The notes under the pieces: model-generated
Told to the model about the DNA's origin: nothing
The model's database searches: none
Seen by the model: only the letters and a program-made list of their open reading frames with translations
Shown: piece by piece, positions 33,959-44,771 of the stretch
Layout: each line of letters opens with the position of its first letter
Numbering within the stretch: the stretch's first letter is position 1
Translations under genes and position numbers: made by a program
Assembly: GCF_001613385.1 (NCBI RefSeq)
Contig: NZ_BDCG01000009.1
Span: 170,232 to 234,231 of the forward strand
Direction of reading: 5' to 3'
Source: Nocardia flavorosea NBRC 108225
GTDB lineage: Bacteria; Actinomycetota; Actinomycetes; Mycobacteriales; Mycobacteriaceae
DNA: 64,000 nt

Positions 33959-36349
33959 TCAAACAGCAGAGGTCACCCGGTAGACGTCGTAGACACCCTC
34001 GACGTTGCGGACAACATTGAGCAAATGGCCCAGATGCTTCGGATCACCCATCTCGAAGGTGAACTTGCTGATCGCCACCCGATCGCCGTGCGTGGTCACC
34101 GCCGCGGACAGGATGTTCACCTTCTCGTCGGCCAGTACCTTGGTGACATCGGAGAGCAACCGGGTACGGTCCAGCGCCTCGATCTGGATGGCCACCAGGA
34201 AAACCGAATGCGGGGACGGCGCCCACTCCACGTCGATGATGCGTTCCGATTGTTCCCGCAGCGAACCGGCGTTGGTGCAGTCCACCCGGTGCACGCTCAC
34301 CGAACCCCCGCGGGTCACGAAGCCCAGGATCTCGTCGCCGGGCACGGGAGTACAGCATTTCGCCAGCTTGGCCACGGTGCCCTCGGCGCCGGGGATCAGC
34401 ACGCCGGCGTCGCCGCTGAGCCGCTGCCGCGGAGGGGTGGTGGACGGGGTGGAGCGTTCGGCGAGTTCGTTTTCCACATCGCCGATTCCGCCGAGCTGCG
34501 CCATGAGCCGCTGCACCACATGATGGGCAGAGACCTGATGCTCGCCGACCGCGGTGTAGAGCATGGAGATATCACCGTAGTGCAGTTCGTGCGCCACGGC
34601 GGTCATCGCATCGACGTTCATCAGCCGCTGCAACGGCAGGCCGACCCGCTTGACCTCTTTGTTGATCTGCTCCTTGCCGTTCTCCAGCGCCTCTTCCCGG
34701 CGCTCCTTGGCGAACCACTGGCGAATCTTGGCCTTGGCGCGCGGCGAGACCACGAACTGCTGCCAATCGCGGCTGGGCCCGGCGTTGGGCGCCTTGGAGG
34801 TGAAGACCTCCACGACCTCACCGTTCTCCAGTTGCCGTTCCAGCGCGACCAACCGGCCGTTCACCCGGGCGCCGATACATTTGTGCCCGACCTCGGTGTG
34901 CACCGCGTAGGCGAAATCCACCGGCGTGGACTTCTGCGGCAGCGTGATCACGTCGCCTTTCGGAGTGAAGACGAAGATCTCCGGGGCCTTGAGGTCGAAC
35001 CGCAGCGATTCCAGGAACTCGGCCGGGTCGGCGGCCTCGCGCTGCCAGTCGAGTAGCTGCCGCATCCAGGCCATATCGTCGACCTCGGCGGCGTCGCCGG
35101 AGTGGCGGCCCTTGGTCTCCTTGTACCGCCAGTGCGCGGCGATCCCGAATTCGGCGGTGCGGTGCATATCGTGGGTACGGATCTGTACCTCGAGCGGTTT
35201 GCCGTCCGGGCCCACGACGGTGGTGTGCAGCGACTGGTATACCCCGTAGCGGGGCTGGGCGATGTAGTCCTTGAAACGGCCGGCCATGGGCTGCCACAGC
35301 GAATGCACCACGCCGACGGCGGCGTAGCAGTCACGGACCTCGTCGCACAGGATGCGGATACCCACCAGATCGTGGATATCGTCGAAATCCTTCCCCTTGA
35401 CGATCATCTTCTGATAGATCGACCAGTAGTGTTTGGGGCGGCCCTCGACCGTGGCGGGTATCCGGGACGCGGCGAGGGTGTTCACGATTTCAGCGCGCAC
35501 CTTCGCCAGGTAGGTGTCACGTGACGGCGCCCGGTCGGCGACCAGCCGGACGATCTCGTCGTACTTCTTGGGGTGCAGGATCGCGAAAGCGAGATCCTCG
35601 AGTTCCCATTTCACGGTCGCCATACCGAGCCGGTGGGCCAGCGGCGCGATCACCTCGAGGGTTTCGCGGGCCTTCTTGGCCTGTTTCTCCGGCGGCAGGA
35701 ACCGCATGGTGCGCATATTGTGCAGCCGATCGGCCACCTTGATCACCAGCACCCGCGGATCGCGGGCCATGGCGATGATCATCTTGCGGATCGTCTCGGC
35801 CTCCGCGGCCGCGCCCAGGTTGACCTTGTCGAGCTTGGTGACACCGTCGACCAGGTGGGCCACCTCGGTACCGAATTCCGCGATGAGCTGCTCCAGCGTG
35901 TACCCGGTGTCCTCGACGGTGTCGTGCAGCAGTGCCGCCACCAGGGTAGTGGTATCCATCCCCAGTTCGGCGAGGATATTCGCGACGGCCAGCGGATGGG
36001 TGATGTACGGGTCGCCGGACTTGCGGAACTGGGTGGCATGGCGCTCATCGGCGACATCGAAGGCGCGCTGCAACTGGGTGAGATTCGCCTTCGGGTACAG
36101 CTCCCGATGCACCGTGGCCAGGGGTTCGAGCACCGGTTTCACCGCGGGAATACCGCGCTGGCCGGTCATCCGCCGGGCCAGGCGAGCGCGCACCCGCCGG
36201 GAGGCCGAACTGGGGACGGCGCCGGACTGCCTGGCGGGCTCGGCTTCCGCACCGGTCCGCGCACCGGCAGGCGAAGCGGCGGCCCCGGCACCGTTGGACT
36301 GCGACCCCGATGTCTGCTCGACATTCGCCTCGCCCAGATGCTGAGTCAT
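33959..36349 (-). CDS. relA: Bifunctional (p)ppGpp synthetase/hydrolase
   Basis: A 796-residue Rel/RSH protein. After a low-complexity N-terminus come the HD hydrolase domain ([24 protein letters not shown]), the synthetase domain ([33 protein letters not shown]), TGS ([19 protein letters not shown]) and a C-terminal ACT domain. Hydrolase and synthetase motifs both look intact, so it should set stringent-response alarmone levels. The ATG at 36349 ([10 protein letters not shown]) follows AGAGGTGG; the frame runs 36 bases further without support. In M. tuberculosis relA lies next to apt and ppiB; here an ABC-F gene and the secretion block intervene. Confidence 0.95.
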   Translation of the reverse strand: MTQHLGEANVEQTSGSQSNGAGAAASPAGARTGAEAEPARQSGAVPSSASRRVRARLARRMTGQRGIPAVKPVLEPLATVHRELYPKANLTQLQRAFDVADERHATQFRKSGDPYITHPLAVANILAELGMDTTTLVAALLHDTVEDTGYTLEQLIAEFGTEVAHLVDGVTKLDKVNLGAAAEAETIRKMIIAMARDPRVLVIKVADRLHNMRTMRFLPPEKQAKKARETLEVIAPLAHRLGMATVKWELEDLAFAILHPKKYDEIVRLVADRAPSRDTYLAKVRAEIVNTLAASRIPATVEGRPKHYWSIYQKMIVKGKDFDDIHDLVGIRILCDEVRDCYAAVGVVHSLWQPMAGRFKDYIAQPRYGVYQSLHTTVVGPDGKPLEVQIRTHDMHRTAEFGIAAHWRYKETKGRHSGDAAEVDDMAWMRQLLDWQREAADPAEFLESLRFDLKAPEIFVFTPKGDVITLPQKSTPVDFAYAVHTEVGHKCIGARVNGRLVALERQLENGEVVEVFTSKAPNAGPSRDWQQFVVSPRAKAKIRQWFAKERREEALENGKEQINKEVKRVGLPLQRLMNVDAMTAVAHELHYGDISMLYTAVGEHQVSAHHVVQRLMAQLGGIGDVENELAERSTPSTTPPRQRLSGDAGVLIPGAEGTVAKLAKCCTPVPGDEILGFVTRGGSVSVHRVDCTNAGSLREQSERIIDVEWAPSPHSVFLVAIQIEALDRTRLLSDVTKVLADEKVNILSAAVTTHGDRVAISKFTFEMGDPKHLGHLLNVVRNVEGVYDVYRVTSAV

Positions 36350-36527
36350 GCCACCACCTCTCCGTGCCGCGGCGTAGCACCGCAACGCTTCAGACCACCA
36401 ACTTTAGACCCCACAGCAGTACGGGAGACCCCAGAGCAACACCATCGACACCTATCGATACGCGGACCCACCCGATACAACACCGTATTCGACCTCGTCC
36501 TTCCCGCTACGCGTGGGTTCGGGTTCC

Positions 36528-38102
36528 TCACCCGAGCCCGTCCGGGGTCAGTTCGACCCACCTTGTGATACCGATATCGGCCAGGAACCGCCGATCGTGA
36601 CTCACCACGAGCAGCGCGCCCTGGAAGGCGGCCAGGGCCTGGGTGAGGTGCCGCAGACTCACCAGGTCCAGGTTATTGGTCGGCTCGTCGAGAATCAGCA
36701 GTTTGGGCGCCGGATCCGCGAGCAACAACATCGCCAGCGCGGCGCGAAGCCGCTCACCACCGGAAAGCGCGGCGGCGGGCACATCGGCGGCGGCACCGCG
36801 GAACAGGAAGCGGGCGAGCTGCGCGCGGATCCGCTCCGGTTCGGCGTGCGGGGCGCCGGCGGCGACATTGTCGAAGACACTGCGGCGTTCGTCGAAGAGA
36901 TCGAGCCGCTGTGGCAGCATCCGCCAGGGCACCCGCGGTGGCTCTGCGGTGAGCCGTCGCAGCAGAGTGGTTTTCCCGGCCCCGTTGCGGCCGGTGATCG
37001 CCACTCGCTCCGGACCGTCGACCGTCAGCGAAACCACCGGGCCGTTGGCCAGCCGCACTGCCTCCAGCTCGACCACATGCTGACCGGGATACAGGCGCGT
37101 ACCGGGGAGGTCGACCCGGATCTCGCGATCGTCGCGTAGCGATTCCTCGGCCTGCTCGAGCCGGTCCTTCGCCTCTTGGACCTTCTCGATATGACTGTTG
37201 CGCAGTTTGCCCGCCGATACTTCGGCCTGCCGTTTACGCTGACCCATCACGATCTTCGGTTCACGTTTGTTCTCGTACATCTTCTGCCCGTATCGCTGCC
37301 GCCGGTCGAGCTTGATCCGGGCCTCCACCAGCTCCCGCGACTGTTTACGCATATCGCTGCGCGCATCGCGGATCGCGGCCCGGGCGGTTTCCTGTTCCTG
37401 CTCGACGATTTGCTCGTAGTCGCTGTAGTTGCCGCCGAACAACCGCAATCGGCCACCGCGTAGTTCGGCGATGGTGCCCATACGCTCCAGCAGCTCCCGA
37501 TCATGGCTGACGACCAGCACGGTGCCGGTGAACTGGTCGACCACGTCGTAGAGCCGCGCACGGGCCGACGAATCGAGGTTGTTGGTGGGCTCGTCGAGCA
37601 GCAGGACCTGTGGTTCCCGGAGCAGTTCGGCCACCAGGCCGAGCAGGACGGTCTCTCCGCCGGAGAGGGTTTCCAGCCGTCGATCCAGCTGCGCGACCGA
37701 ATCCGCGAGGTAGTCCAGCCCGAGCCGCCCGAACAGCGCCACCGCACGTTCCTCGATATCCCACCGGGTGCCGACGAGATCGAAATCGGCCTCGTCGCCG
37801 GAGCCGGTTTCGATGCGGTGCAGCGCTTTTCGCGTCTCGGCGATACCGAGCACGGTATCGACTCGCCGGCCCACGGCCAGACCGAGGTCCTGCCGCAAAT
37901 AGCCGAGCCCACCGGTTACGGTGATCGATCCACGCGCCGGGCGCAGTTCACCGGCCAGTAAACGCAGGAGAGTGGATTTCCCGGCCCCGTTGGACCCGAC
38001 GAGCCCGAGATGGCCGGGCCCGAGCACCGCGTCGAGCCCGTCGAATACCGGAGTTCCATCCGGCCAGGAAAAACAGAGATCGGAAAGAGAAATATCGGCC
38101 AC
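36528..38102 (-). CDS. ABC-F family ATPase
   Basis: A 524-residue protein with two ABC ATPase domains and no membrane segment. Walker A motifs are GSNGAGKSTLL (about 36-46) and GRNGAGKTTLL; signatures LSGGE occur in both halves; Walker B sequences are VLLLDEPTNNLD and LLILDEPTNNLD. The charged linker (about 240-330) is the arm that reaches into the ribosome in this family. ABC-F proteins rescue stalled or drug-bound ribosomes, or regulate translation. It sits between apt and relA on the same strand, an addition to the mycobacterial order. Confidence 0.9.
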   Translation of the reverse strand: MADISLSDLCFSWPDGTPVFDGLDAVLGPGHLGLVGSNGAGKSTLLRLLAGELRPARGSITVTGGLGYLRQDLGLAVGRRVDTVLGIAETRKALHRIETGSGDEADFDLVGTRWDIEERAVALFGRLGLDYLADSVAQLDRRLETLSGGETVLLGLVAELLREPQVLLLDEPTNNLDSSARARLYDVVDQFTGTVLVVSHDRELLERMGTIAELRGGRLRLFGGNYSDYEQIVEQEQETARAAIRDARSDMRKQSRELVEARIKLDRRQRYGQKMYENKREPKIVMGQRKRQAEVSAGKLRNSHIEKVQEAKDRLEQAEESLRDDREIRVDLPGTRLYPGQHVVELEAVRLANGPVVSLTVDGPERVAITGRNGAGKTTLLRRLTAEPPRVPWRMLPQRLDLFDERRSVFDNVAAGAPHAEPERIRAQLARFLFRGAAADVPAAALSGGERLRAALAMLLLADPAPKLLILDEPTNNLDLVSLRHLTQALAAFQGALLVVSHDRRFLADIGITRWVELTPDGLG

Positions 38103-38282
38103 GGCTGCCCCTGAGGTATCGATACGGACGCGGCGCGCAGTACTGCGGGCCGCACGAGCGACTACCTCATGAGAGCAACGGCAACTCCGATCCCCGGGAA
38201 CAAGACCTCGACGAGGTTACACCCGCGCCCAGGCCGGCGCCAGCATGATTCGACGGGAATCACAGGAGGCGGGTTACCGCTC

Positions 38283-38855
38283 TCAGACGGTGACGATGGA
38301 GGTGACCGGGTAATCGCCCTGACGGGCCCGTCCGCCCAACCCCTCGAGTTCCAGCACGACCGCCGCGGCCACGACGTGCGCGCCGGCGCTGGTGAACAGA
38401 TCCGCGGCCGCTGCCAGGGTGCCGCCGGTCGCCAGCACATCGTCGAGCAGCAGTACCCGGCGGCCGGCCAGCTCGACGCCGGTGGCGGGTACCTCCAGCG
38501 CGGCCGTCCCGTACTCCAGCTGATACTCGCGGGTGATCACCGGAGGCGGCAATTTGCCGCGTTTACGGACAGCGAGTACCCCGGTGCCGAGCGTGGTCGC
38601 GACCCCGGCCCCGAGCAGGAACCCGCGAGCATCCACCCCGGCGACCAGATCCGCGTCCGGAACCAGCGCTGCCAGGCAGTCGACAACGGAGCGGAACCCG
38701 TCGGGATCGGCGAAAACCGGGGTGAGGTCGGCGAAGCGGACCCCGGGCTCCGGGAAGTCGTCGGCCCAGCGGGTGAGGCGCCGGACGAGATCGGCGGCCG
38801 GTCCGTGGCGTTCGCCGGTTTCCTCGGCGGGTCCGGCCGCCACATGCTTACTCAT
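38283..38855 (-). CDS. apt: Adenine phosphoribosyltransferase
   Basis: A 190-residue enzyme that makes AMP from adenine and PRPP. The PRPP motif VLLLDDVLATGGTL and the upstream FADLTPVFADPDGFRSVVD and AGVDARGFLLGAGVA blocks are typical. The ATG at 38855 (MSKHVAAGP) follows GAGAGAGG; a frame reaching 39026 would overlap the upstream lipoprotein gene. It starts 32 bases after that gene's stop. Confidence 0.93.
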   Translation of the reverse strand: MSKHVAAGPAEETGERHGPAADLVRRLTRWADDFPEPGVRFADLTPVFADPDGFRSVVDCLAALVPDADLVAGVDARGFLLGAGVATTLGTGVLAVRKRGKLPPPVITREYQLEYGTAALEVPATGVELAGRRVLLLDDVLATGGTLAAAADLFTSAGAHVVAAAVVLELEGLGGRARQGDYPVTSIVTV

Positions 38856-38887
38856 CGGGTTACCTCTCTCCTCGGCCACACTCGGTA

Positions 38888-40573
38888 TCAACGCTGTAGG
38901 ACCCACTGGTCCATGTTCCAGCCGGACCCGGCCCGAGTGGGGCCCGCGATACCGTTGTCCAGGCCACCGGAGAACGCGATCGTGCGGGGGGTCGCGAACA
39001 GCGGGACGCTGGGCAGCTGTGCCCACAGCAGGTTCTCGGCCTCGGTGAGCAGATTCAGCTGCGTGGTCGAGTTGTCCTCGGCGGCGAGCTGGTCGGTGAT
39101 CGAATCGAAGCGGCCGTTGCGGAACTGCCCGATATTGAGTCCGCTACCGCTGCGCAGGCCGCCGATCGCGGCGATACCGTCGAGTGACCCCGCCGGCCCC
39201 TGCGCTCCCCCGGACCCGCCGAGTACCGCATCCACCGCCCCCTCCCGCAACCGCGCCGGCGTGAAATCGGGCGTGCTCGCGTCTTCTACGGTGATACCGG
39301 CCGCTCTGCACGCATCGGCGATCATCGACACCGTCTGGGACCTGCGGGCATCGGGGGCGAGGTAGCCGATCCGGACGACCATCCCGTCCTTACCGGCGTC
39401 GGCCAGCGCCGCCTGGGCGCCCTCGACATCACCGGCCGCGAACGGTCCGGCAGCGCCGGTGGCCGCCGGATAGTACAGCGAATCCTGTTGCAGCGTACGC
39501 GAATTCGATGGCCCGGAGCCCAGTCCGGCCTCCGGCGCCTCGGTGACCCTGCCGAGTTGGTCGAACAGCCCCTGGCGGGGTACGCAGAGGGCAAACGCGC
39601 GACGCGCGGCGGTCGATTCGAATACCCCGCCCGTGTTGAGTACGAGTTGTTCGATACCGCGACTGGGTAATTGCGCAACGGTGTACGCGTCCAGGTTCAC
39701 CTCGGGCAGCGACCCCGCGCCGATATCCACCACAGCCGCCGAACCGTCCTCGATCCGACCGGCGAGATCGGCCGGTTTGGGGTACACGACGATCCGGCCG
39801 GTGGCCGGTGTCTCTCCCCACCAGCGTTCGTTGGCGACCAGGACGAGGCCGTCCTCGAGGCCGTACGATTCGATCCGGTACGGCCCGGAGGCGGGAAAAC
39901 GAGTGATGTCCAGATCACCCGGCTCCAGATTCCAGCCGGTGTTCCAGAACTGCGCCAGCCGGTCCAGCGCGGGACGGTCGTCGTTCTGGACGGCGGCAAC
40001 TATATCGGGAACGTCCGCCGCCTCCGCCGCCACATGGGCGGGCATCAATTCACCGGCCCCGAACAGCGTGCGCCACGGCAGGTAGTGCTTCCCGGGCCGG
40101 AACACCACGGTGCCGTCCTTGGAGCCCGGCTGGCATTCCACCCGCTCGATATCCTCGTAACCGGCCGTACTCGCCGATTCGAACCCCGGAAACCGGCCGC
40201 TGCGGGCCGCCCAGGTGAATACGAGATCGTCACAGGATGTGGGCACGCCGTCGGAATAGACGCCCCGCGGATTCAGCCGATACTGGATCGTCTGCGCCTC
40301 ACCGGGCACTTCTTTGGCGGTCCCGGTATCGGTATCGGCGACCGGCTGACCGTCGGGCCCGGTGTAGAAGAACCCGGTCAGCACCCGGCCGAAGACGGCC
40401 TGAGCCGACGCGGCACCCGCCGCCGTACCACCGTTGTAGCTGGTGACCGCGGTATCGACGGCGTATCCGATCGAGGGCACCTGGTCCTCACCGGAACATC
40501 CCGCCACCACCCCGGCGGCCGCGGTGGTCGCCGCGAGCAGTGCGATCGTCCGGCGCAGATATGGCAGTCGCAT
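38888..40573 (-). CDS. Solute-binding lipoprotein of an ABC importer (DppA/OppA type)
   Basis: A 561-residue lipoprotein with signal peptide and lipobox VVAGC (about 21-25). The body is SBP_bac_5-like: IQYRLNPRGVYSDGVPTSCDDLVFTWAARSG, PASGPYRIESY and the long C-lobe with VVRIGYLAPDARRS. It would bind peptides or similar ligands outside the membrane. The homologue Rv2585c lies at the same place in mycobacteria, also without an adjacent permease. The ATG at 40573 follows GAGGGG. Confidence 0.88.
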   Translation of the reverse strand: MRLPYLRRTIALLAATTAAAGVVAGCSGEDQVPSIGYAVDTAVTSYNGGTAAGAASAQAVFGRVLTGFFYTGPDGQPVADTDTGTAKEVPGEAQTIQYRLNPRGVYSDGVPTSCDDLVFTWAARSGRFPGFESASTAGYEDIERVECQPGSKDGTVVFRPGKHYLPWRTLFGAGELMPAHVAAEAADVPDIVAAVQNDDRPALDRLAQFWNTGWNLEPGDLDITRFPASGPYRIESYGLEDGLVLVANERWWGETPATGRIVVYPKPADLAGRIEDGSAAVVDIGAGSLPEVNLDAYTVAQLPSRGIEQLVLNTGGVFESTAARRAFALCVPRQGLFDQLGRVTEAPEAGLGSGPSNSRTLQQDSLYYPAATGAAGPFAAGDVEGAQAALADAGKDGMVVRIGYLAPDARRSQTVSMIADACRAAGITVEDASTPDFTPARLREGAVDAVLGGSGGAQGPAGSLDGIAAIGGLRSGSGLNIGQFRNGRFDSITDQLAAEDNSTTQLNLLTEAENLLWAQLPSVPLFATPRTIAFSGGLDNGIAGPTRAGSGWNMDQWVLQR

Positions 40574-40589
40574 CCGTACCCCTCGTCTG

Positions 40590-41780
40590 TCAGTGCCGCC
40601 TCTGTCGTTTACCCGTGGGACGTGCGCCGGGCGCGGGCCCGGCGGTACCGGAACCGCGCGCCGGCCGCGGGTCGCGGTCGCCCGGTTCCGCGTGGCGCGG
40701 GCGGGGCGCCGGCCCGGCACCCTGCGGCACCCGGCCGGCCCGCCGGGCGTGCACCTTGTTGGTGTGTGCGGCGACCGGACCCCATCGTTCCTTGATCGAA
40801 ACCAGCAGCGGGGTGGCGAAGAAGATGGACGAGTAAGTACCGACCACGACGCCCACCAACTGCACCAGCGCGAGATCCTGCAAAGTACCGACGCCGAGCA
40901 TCCACACCGCGATCACCATGAGGCCGATGATCGGCAGAGCGCCGATCACGGTGGTATTGATCGACCGCATCAGGGTCTGGTTGACCGCGAGGTTGGCCTG
41001 TTCACCATAGGTACGCCGGTTGGTATGCAATACACCGCGGGTGTTCTCCTCGACCTTGTCGAAGACGATAACCGAATCGTAGAGCGAGAAGCCCAGGATG
41101 GTCAGCAGGCCGATCACCGAGGCCGGTGTCACCTCGAACCCGACCATCGAATAGATACCCGCGGTAACCACCAGATCGAAGAAGAGGGCAGCCAGAGCTG
41201 CGATCGCCATATCGCGTTCGTACCGGAACCCGATATAGGCGCTGACGAGCACCAGGAACACGACGAGCGCGATCAGCGCCTGCCTGGTGATCTGCCCGCC
41301 CCAGGTCTCGCTGACATCCGAGGCGCTGATGGCATTGCGGCTCGGGTTCCCGCTGTCGTCGGTGGGTTGGAACTCGTCGAACAACGCGGTTTGCACCGTG
41401 CTGAGATCTTCGGCGCTCAGCGTTTCCGAGCGGATCAGGATGGTGGCGGTATCACCGGTGCCGACGGTCTGCACCGATTCGGGTTCGGAACCGAGCGCGT
41501 CGGAGAACACCGTTTCGACCTGTTCGGTGGTGGCGCCACCGGCCGGGAGCTGGATCCGGGATCCGCCGACGAAATCGATACCGAAGGTGAATCCTCGTAC
41601 CGCCATACTCAGCAGGCAGATCAGCACGATGACCGCGGTGATGATGTACCAGCGCCGGCGGTTGCCGACCACATCCAGCACACCGGTGCCGGTGTACAGA
41701 CGGTTCATCCAGCTGTGCCGGGCACCGTTCGCGCGCGCGGGTTCGGGCTTGTCCATGGTCACGGAACTGTTCATCGTCAC
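40590..41780 (-). CDS. secF: Protein export membrane protein SecF
   Basis: A 396-residue, six-helix protein that with SecD uses the proton gradient to help protein export. It has [19 protein letters not shown] after helix 1, [20 protein letters not shown], and [18 protein letters not shown]. The C-terminus is basic and Pro-rich. The GTG start overlaps the secD stop by four bases, so the two are translated together. Confidence 0.95.
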   Translation of the reverse strand: MTMNSSVTMDKPEPARANGARHSWMNRLYTGTGVLDVVGNRRRWYIITAVIVLICLLSMAVRGFTFGIDFVGGSRIQLPAGGATTEQVETVFSDALGSEPESVQTVGTGDTATILIRSETLSAEDLSTVQTALFDEFQPTDDSGNPSRNAISASDVSETWGGQITRQALIALVVFLVLVSAYIGFRYERDMAIAALAALFFDLVVTAGIYSMVGFEVTPASVIGLLTILGFSLYDSVIVFDKVEENTRGVLHTNRRTYGEQANLAVNQTLMRSINTTVIGALPIIGLMVIAVWMLGVGTLQDLALVQLVGVVVGTYSSIFFATPLLVSIKERWGPVAAHTNKVHARRAGRVPQGAGPAPRPRHAEPGDRDPRPARGSGTAGPAPGARPTGKRQRRH

Positions 41781-43579
41781 GCCTTCCCCACCGCGGTTTC
41801 GGCCGCCTTGCGCTCACGGGCCAGCTGCTGCATCGCGCCGAGACCGTTCACCGAGGGCTTGGCCCAGAAGGTGGAACGGGCGGCCAGCTGCACCAGCGGA
41901 GCCGTCACCAGGAACACCACCACCACATCGAGAATGGTGGTCAGTCCGAGGGTGAAGGCGAAGCCGCGCACCTGTCCGACGGCCAGCACGTAGAGCACGG
42001 CCGCGGCGATGAAACTGACGACGTTACCGGAGAGAATGGTTTTCCGGGCGCGCTGCCAGCCGCGCGGAACCGCCGACCGGAAACTTCGGCCCTCGCGTAT
42101 CTCGTCCTTGATGCGTTCGAAGAACACGACGAACGAGTCGGCGGTCATCCCGATACCGATGATCAGACCGGCGATACCGGCGAGGTCCAGGGTGAACCCG
42201 ATCCACCGGCCGAGCAGCACCATGATCCCATAGACCGCGAAACCGGAGCCGACCAGCGATAACGCCGTCAAGAATCCCAGCATCCGGTAGTAGGCCAAGC
42301 AGTACAGCAGTACCACCGCCAGACCCACCGCACCGGCGATGAGGCCCGCGCGCAGCGAGGAGAGCCCGAGCGTCGCCGAGACCGTCTCGGCCTCGGAGGT
42401 TTCGAACGACAGCGGCAGCGAACCGTACTTCAGGGTGTTCGCCAGGTCCTGGGCGGAGGAGGCGGTGAAATTACCCGAAATCTGGGTGCGGCCGCCGAGC
42501 TGCGGCCCCTGCTGTACGACCGGAGCGCTGACGACCTGCGAGTCCAGCACGAACGCGACTCGCTGCTGGACGTACTCGCCGGTGAGCGCCGCCCAGGCGT
42601 CACTACCACCGGACTTGAATTCCATATTGATCTCGTGGCGGGACTGTTCGGTATTGAACCCGGAGGTCGCGTCGGCGATCTCCTGACCGTCGATCCGGCT
42701 CTTGTCGAGCAGGAAAACCTCGGTGCCGTCGGTGGAACAGGTGACCAGCGGCAGATTCGGGTCGTCGTTACCGGCCAGCGGGTCGGCCACGGAACAGTCC
42801 ATCGTGGACATCGCCAGCTGCTGCATGGTCGGGTCGGCGCTCTGCCGCAGAGTCTTGGCCGCCTCGATCTCCTGCTGGGCCTGTTCCTGCGGGCTCAGCG
42901 ATTCGTCGGCCGGGGCAGGTTCACCCGGTGCCGGAGCGGGCGCCGGGGCAGGCTCGGTCGACGGCGGCGGCTCGGGTGCGGGCGTCCCGGGTGCCTGCGC
43001 CGGGCGGACCTCGAGGTCCTCGGCGGACACCGGCGCCGCGGCGGCGGGAGTCTCCGGGGCCGGCTGCTCGGGTTCGGCCGGCGCCCCGGCTCCGTCGCCT
43101 GCCGGCGGTACCTCTGGGGCCGGGGCGGGCGCGGGAGCCTGGGGGACGGCCGGCGCGGTGGGCTGACCGGGCATCTGCTGGGCCTGCGGGCTGCCGGGCG
43201 CCGGGACCGCCTGGAGTACCGGGCGGATATAGAGCTTGGCGGTTGTCGCCAGCGTGCGGGCCTGCTGACTGTCGTCACCCGGGACGGTGATGACGAGGTT
43301 GTCGCCGTCGATCACGACCTCGGAACCGGAGACACCGAGGCCGTTCACCCGGTTCTCGATGATCTCCTGGGCCTTGGTCAGGCTGTCCTGGCTGGGCCGG
43401 TTTCCGTCCGGTGTCCGGGCGGTCAGCGTGACCCTGGTACCGCCCTGTAGGTCGATGCCGAGTTTGGGCGTCGGTGATTTGTCACCGGTGAAGAACACCA
43501 GCGCGTAGATCGCGGCCACCAGCACGCCGAAAAGGGCGAGCCAGCGGAGTTGATGCGCCGATCCCTGGGACGGTGGCAC
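41777..43579 (-). CDS. secD: Protein export membrane protein SecD
   Basis: A 600-residue protein. Helix 1 is followed by [20 protein letters not shown], a periplasmic-side domain with a long Pro/Ala/Glu insertion (about 120-215), then five helices including [29 protein letters not shown]. It partners SecF and YajC. The disordered insertion is a common actinobacterial feature. The GTG start gives [13 protein letters not shown]. The stop overlaps secF. Confidence 0.95.
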   Translation of the reverse strand: MPPSQGSAHQLRWLALFGVLVAAIYALVFFTGDKSPTPKLGIDLQGGTRVTLTARTPDGNRPSQDSLTKAQEIIENRVNGLGVSGSEVVIDGDNLVITVPGDDSQQARTLATTAKLYIRPVLQAVPAPGSPQAQQMPGQPTAPAVPQAPAPAPAPEVPPAGDGAGAPAEPEQPAPETPAAAAPVSAEDLEVRPAQAPGTPAPEPPPSTEPAPAPAPAPGEPAPADESLSPQEQAQQEIEAAKTLRQSADPTMQQLAMSTMDCSVADPLAGNDDPNLPLVTCSTDGTEVFLLDKSRIDGQEIADATSGFNTEQSRHEINMEFKSGGSDAWAALTGEYVQQRVAFVLDSQVVSAPVVQQGPQLGGRTQISGNFTASSAQDLANTLKYGSLPLSFETSEAETVSATLGLSSLRAGLIAGAVGLAVVLLYCLAYYRMLGFLTALSLVGSGFAVYGIMVLLGRWIGFTLDLAGIAGLIIGIGMTADSFVVFFERIKDEIREGRSFRSAVPRGWQRARKTILSGNVVSFIAAAVLYVLAVGQVRGFAFTLGLTTILDVVVVFLVTAPLVQLAARSTFWAKPSVNGLGAMQQLARERKAAETAVGKA

Positions 43580-43712
43580 AGGTCGTCATCTCCTAGGCGG
43601 AAGTTCTGGGTGGAACGGCCGGCCGATACGGGCGCGCCCGCGTCTATCGGCTGGGCACACGCCGAGGCCACCGGTCGCCCGGGTATCCGGTCCGGTGGCC
43701 AGGCCGTGGAAT

Positions 43713-44069
43713 TCAGTCCTTGGTCAGCCGGGTCTCGGTCTGCTTCGGGGTTTCCTCCGCGACGGCCGCAGCGGAGTCGACCGCGGGCGCGGAATCGGCC
43801 GCCACGGTGGCATCGTCATCGCTGCGCACATCCCGGATCGCCAGCCGCAACCACGTGGTCACGACGTCCTCGGCGATCTCCAGATCGACGGTGGTGTCGT
43901 CGACCTCGACCACGGTCCCGAGCAGGCCGGAAGTGGTGGTGACACGGTCACCGACCTTCAGGCTGTCCTGCATCTGGGTGACCTTGTCGGCCTCTTTCTT
44001 CTGGCGGCGCATACCGAGGAACATCGGCACGAGCAGCGCAACCAGTATGAGCGGAAACAGGAAATCCAT
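43713..44069 (-). CDS. yajC: Preprotein translocase subunit YajC
   Basis: A 118-residue protein with one N-terminal helix (FLFPLILVALLVPMFLGMRR) and a small domain with LKVGDRVTTTSGLLGTVVEVDDTTVDLEIAEDV, the YajC pattern. The C-terminus is a longer acidic tail. The ATG at 44069 is used because the frame upstream is unlike the family. It is the first gene of the yajC-secD-secF unit, 133 bases before secD. Confidence 0.93.
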   Translation of the reverse strand: MDFLFPLILVALLVPMFLGMRRQKKEADKVTQMQDSLKVGDRVTTTSGLLGTVVEVDDTTVDLEIAEDVVTTWLRLAIRDVRSDDDATVAADSAPAVDSAAAVAEETPKQTETRLTKD

Positions 44070-44257
44070 GGTCGAAGTCAGTTCCTGATCTGGTGGGGAG
44101 AGGGGCAGGTACGCACACAGTCTGCCAGTTCCCCGGCCGGGCGCCACACCCGCACGCCGGAAAAGTGGTATCCGGCCGTCGCCGCCCCATCCGGTGAGTG
44201 GTACCGCGATCCCGGCGAACCGCCTGCCGGGCAACCGGTTACGACCATAATCGGGGC

Positions 44258-44503
44258 ATGACACCCGAGGATGTGCACCACATCACGTTCACGACCGCGC
44301 CGTGGGGCCGCCGCGGCTACCGGATCGACGATGTCGACGATCTGCTCGACCATATCGCCGCGGCGCTGGCCGGGCGGACGACCCTCAGCGCCGAACGACT
44401 CCGGAGCGGGCTCCGACCGGGCGGTGCCTGGCTGAACCGCGGTTACGATCCCGACGAGGTGGATACTTTCCTGCGACGGGTCCGGGCCGAACTCGGAGTC
44501 TGA
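44258..44503 (+). CDS. Small DivIVA-domain-like protein with two repeats
   Basis: An 81-residue protein. GYRIDDVDDLLDHIAAAL and GYDPDEVDTFLRRVRAEL are two copies of the short motif G-Y-x-x-x-(D/E)-V-D-x-(L/F)-L that starts DivIVA/Wag31 coiled coils; the coiled coil itself is missing. DivIVA motifs help recruit proteins to curved membranes at poles. The ATG at 44258 (MTPEDVHH) fits the family start. A terminator hairpin follows the stop directly. Confidence 0.7.
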   Translation: MTPEDVHHITFTTAPWGRRGYRIDDVDDLLDHIAAALAGRTTLSAERLRSGLRPGGAWLNRGYDPDEVDTFLRRVRAELGV

Positions 44504-44524
44504 ACCGCCGCATCGGCCGGCGGT
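44504..44524 (+). terminator. Hairpin terminator after the DivIVA-like gene
   Basis: Perfect 7-base arms ACCGCCG and CGGCGGT, seven-base loop, starting at the base after the TGA stop. Confidence 0.5.
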
Positions 44525-44771
44525 CATTATCTGCCCTGCGCCACCGGCTCCGCCCGAGTCCGATAGCCGAACGGTGCCGTCCGCCGGATTCGGCGAGTCC
44601 GACGTGTAGGCCGAGCGGGTGCCGATCGACAGAGCACGCAGCCGCGCCGCGGTGGGCGGCCGTCACGTGCACCACGCCCGCGGTATCCGCCGCGTCCGCG
44701 GCGTCGCTGTATCCGGCGGTGCCCCACGTACCGGCGACCCGTCGCGGCGATCGGCGGATTGCTACCGGCGG

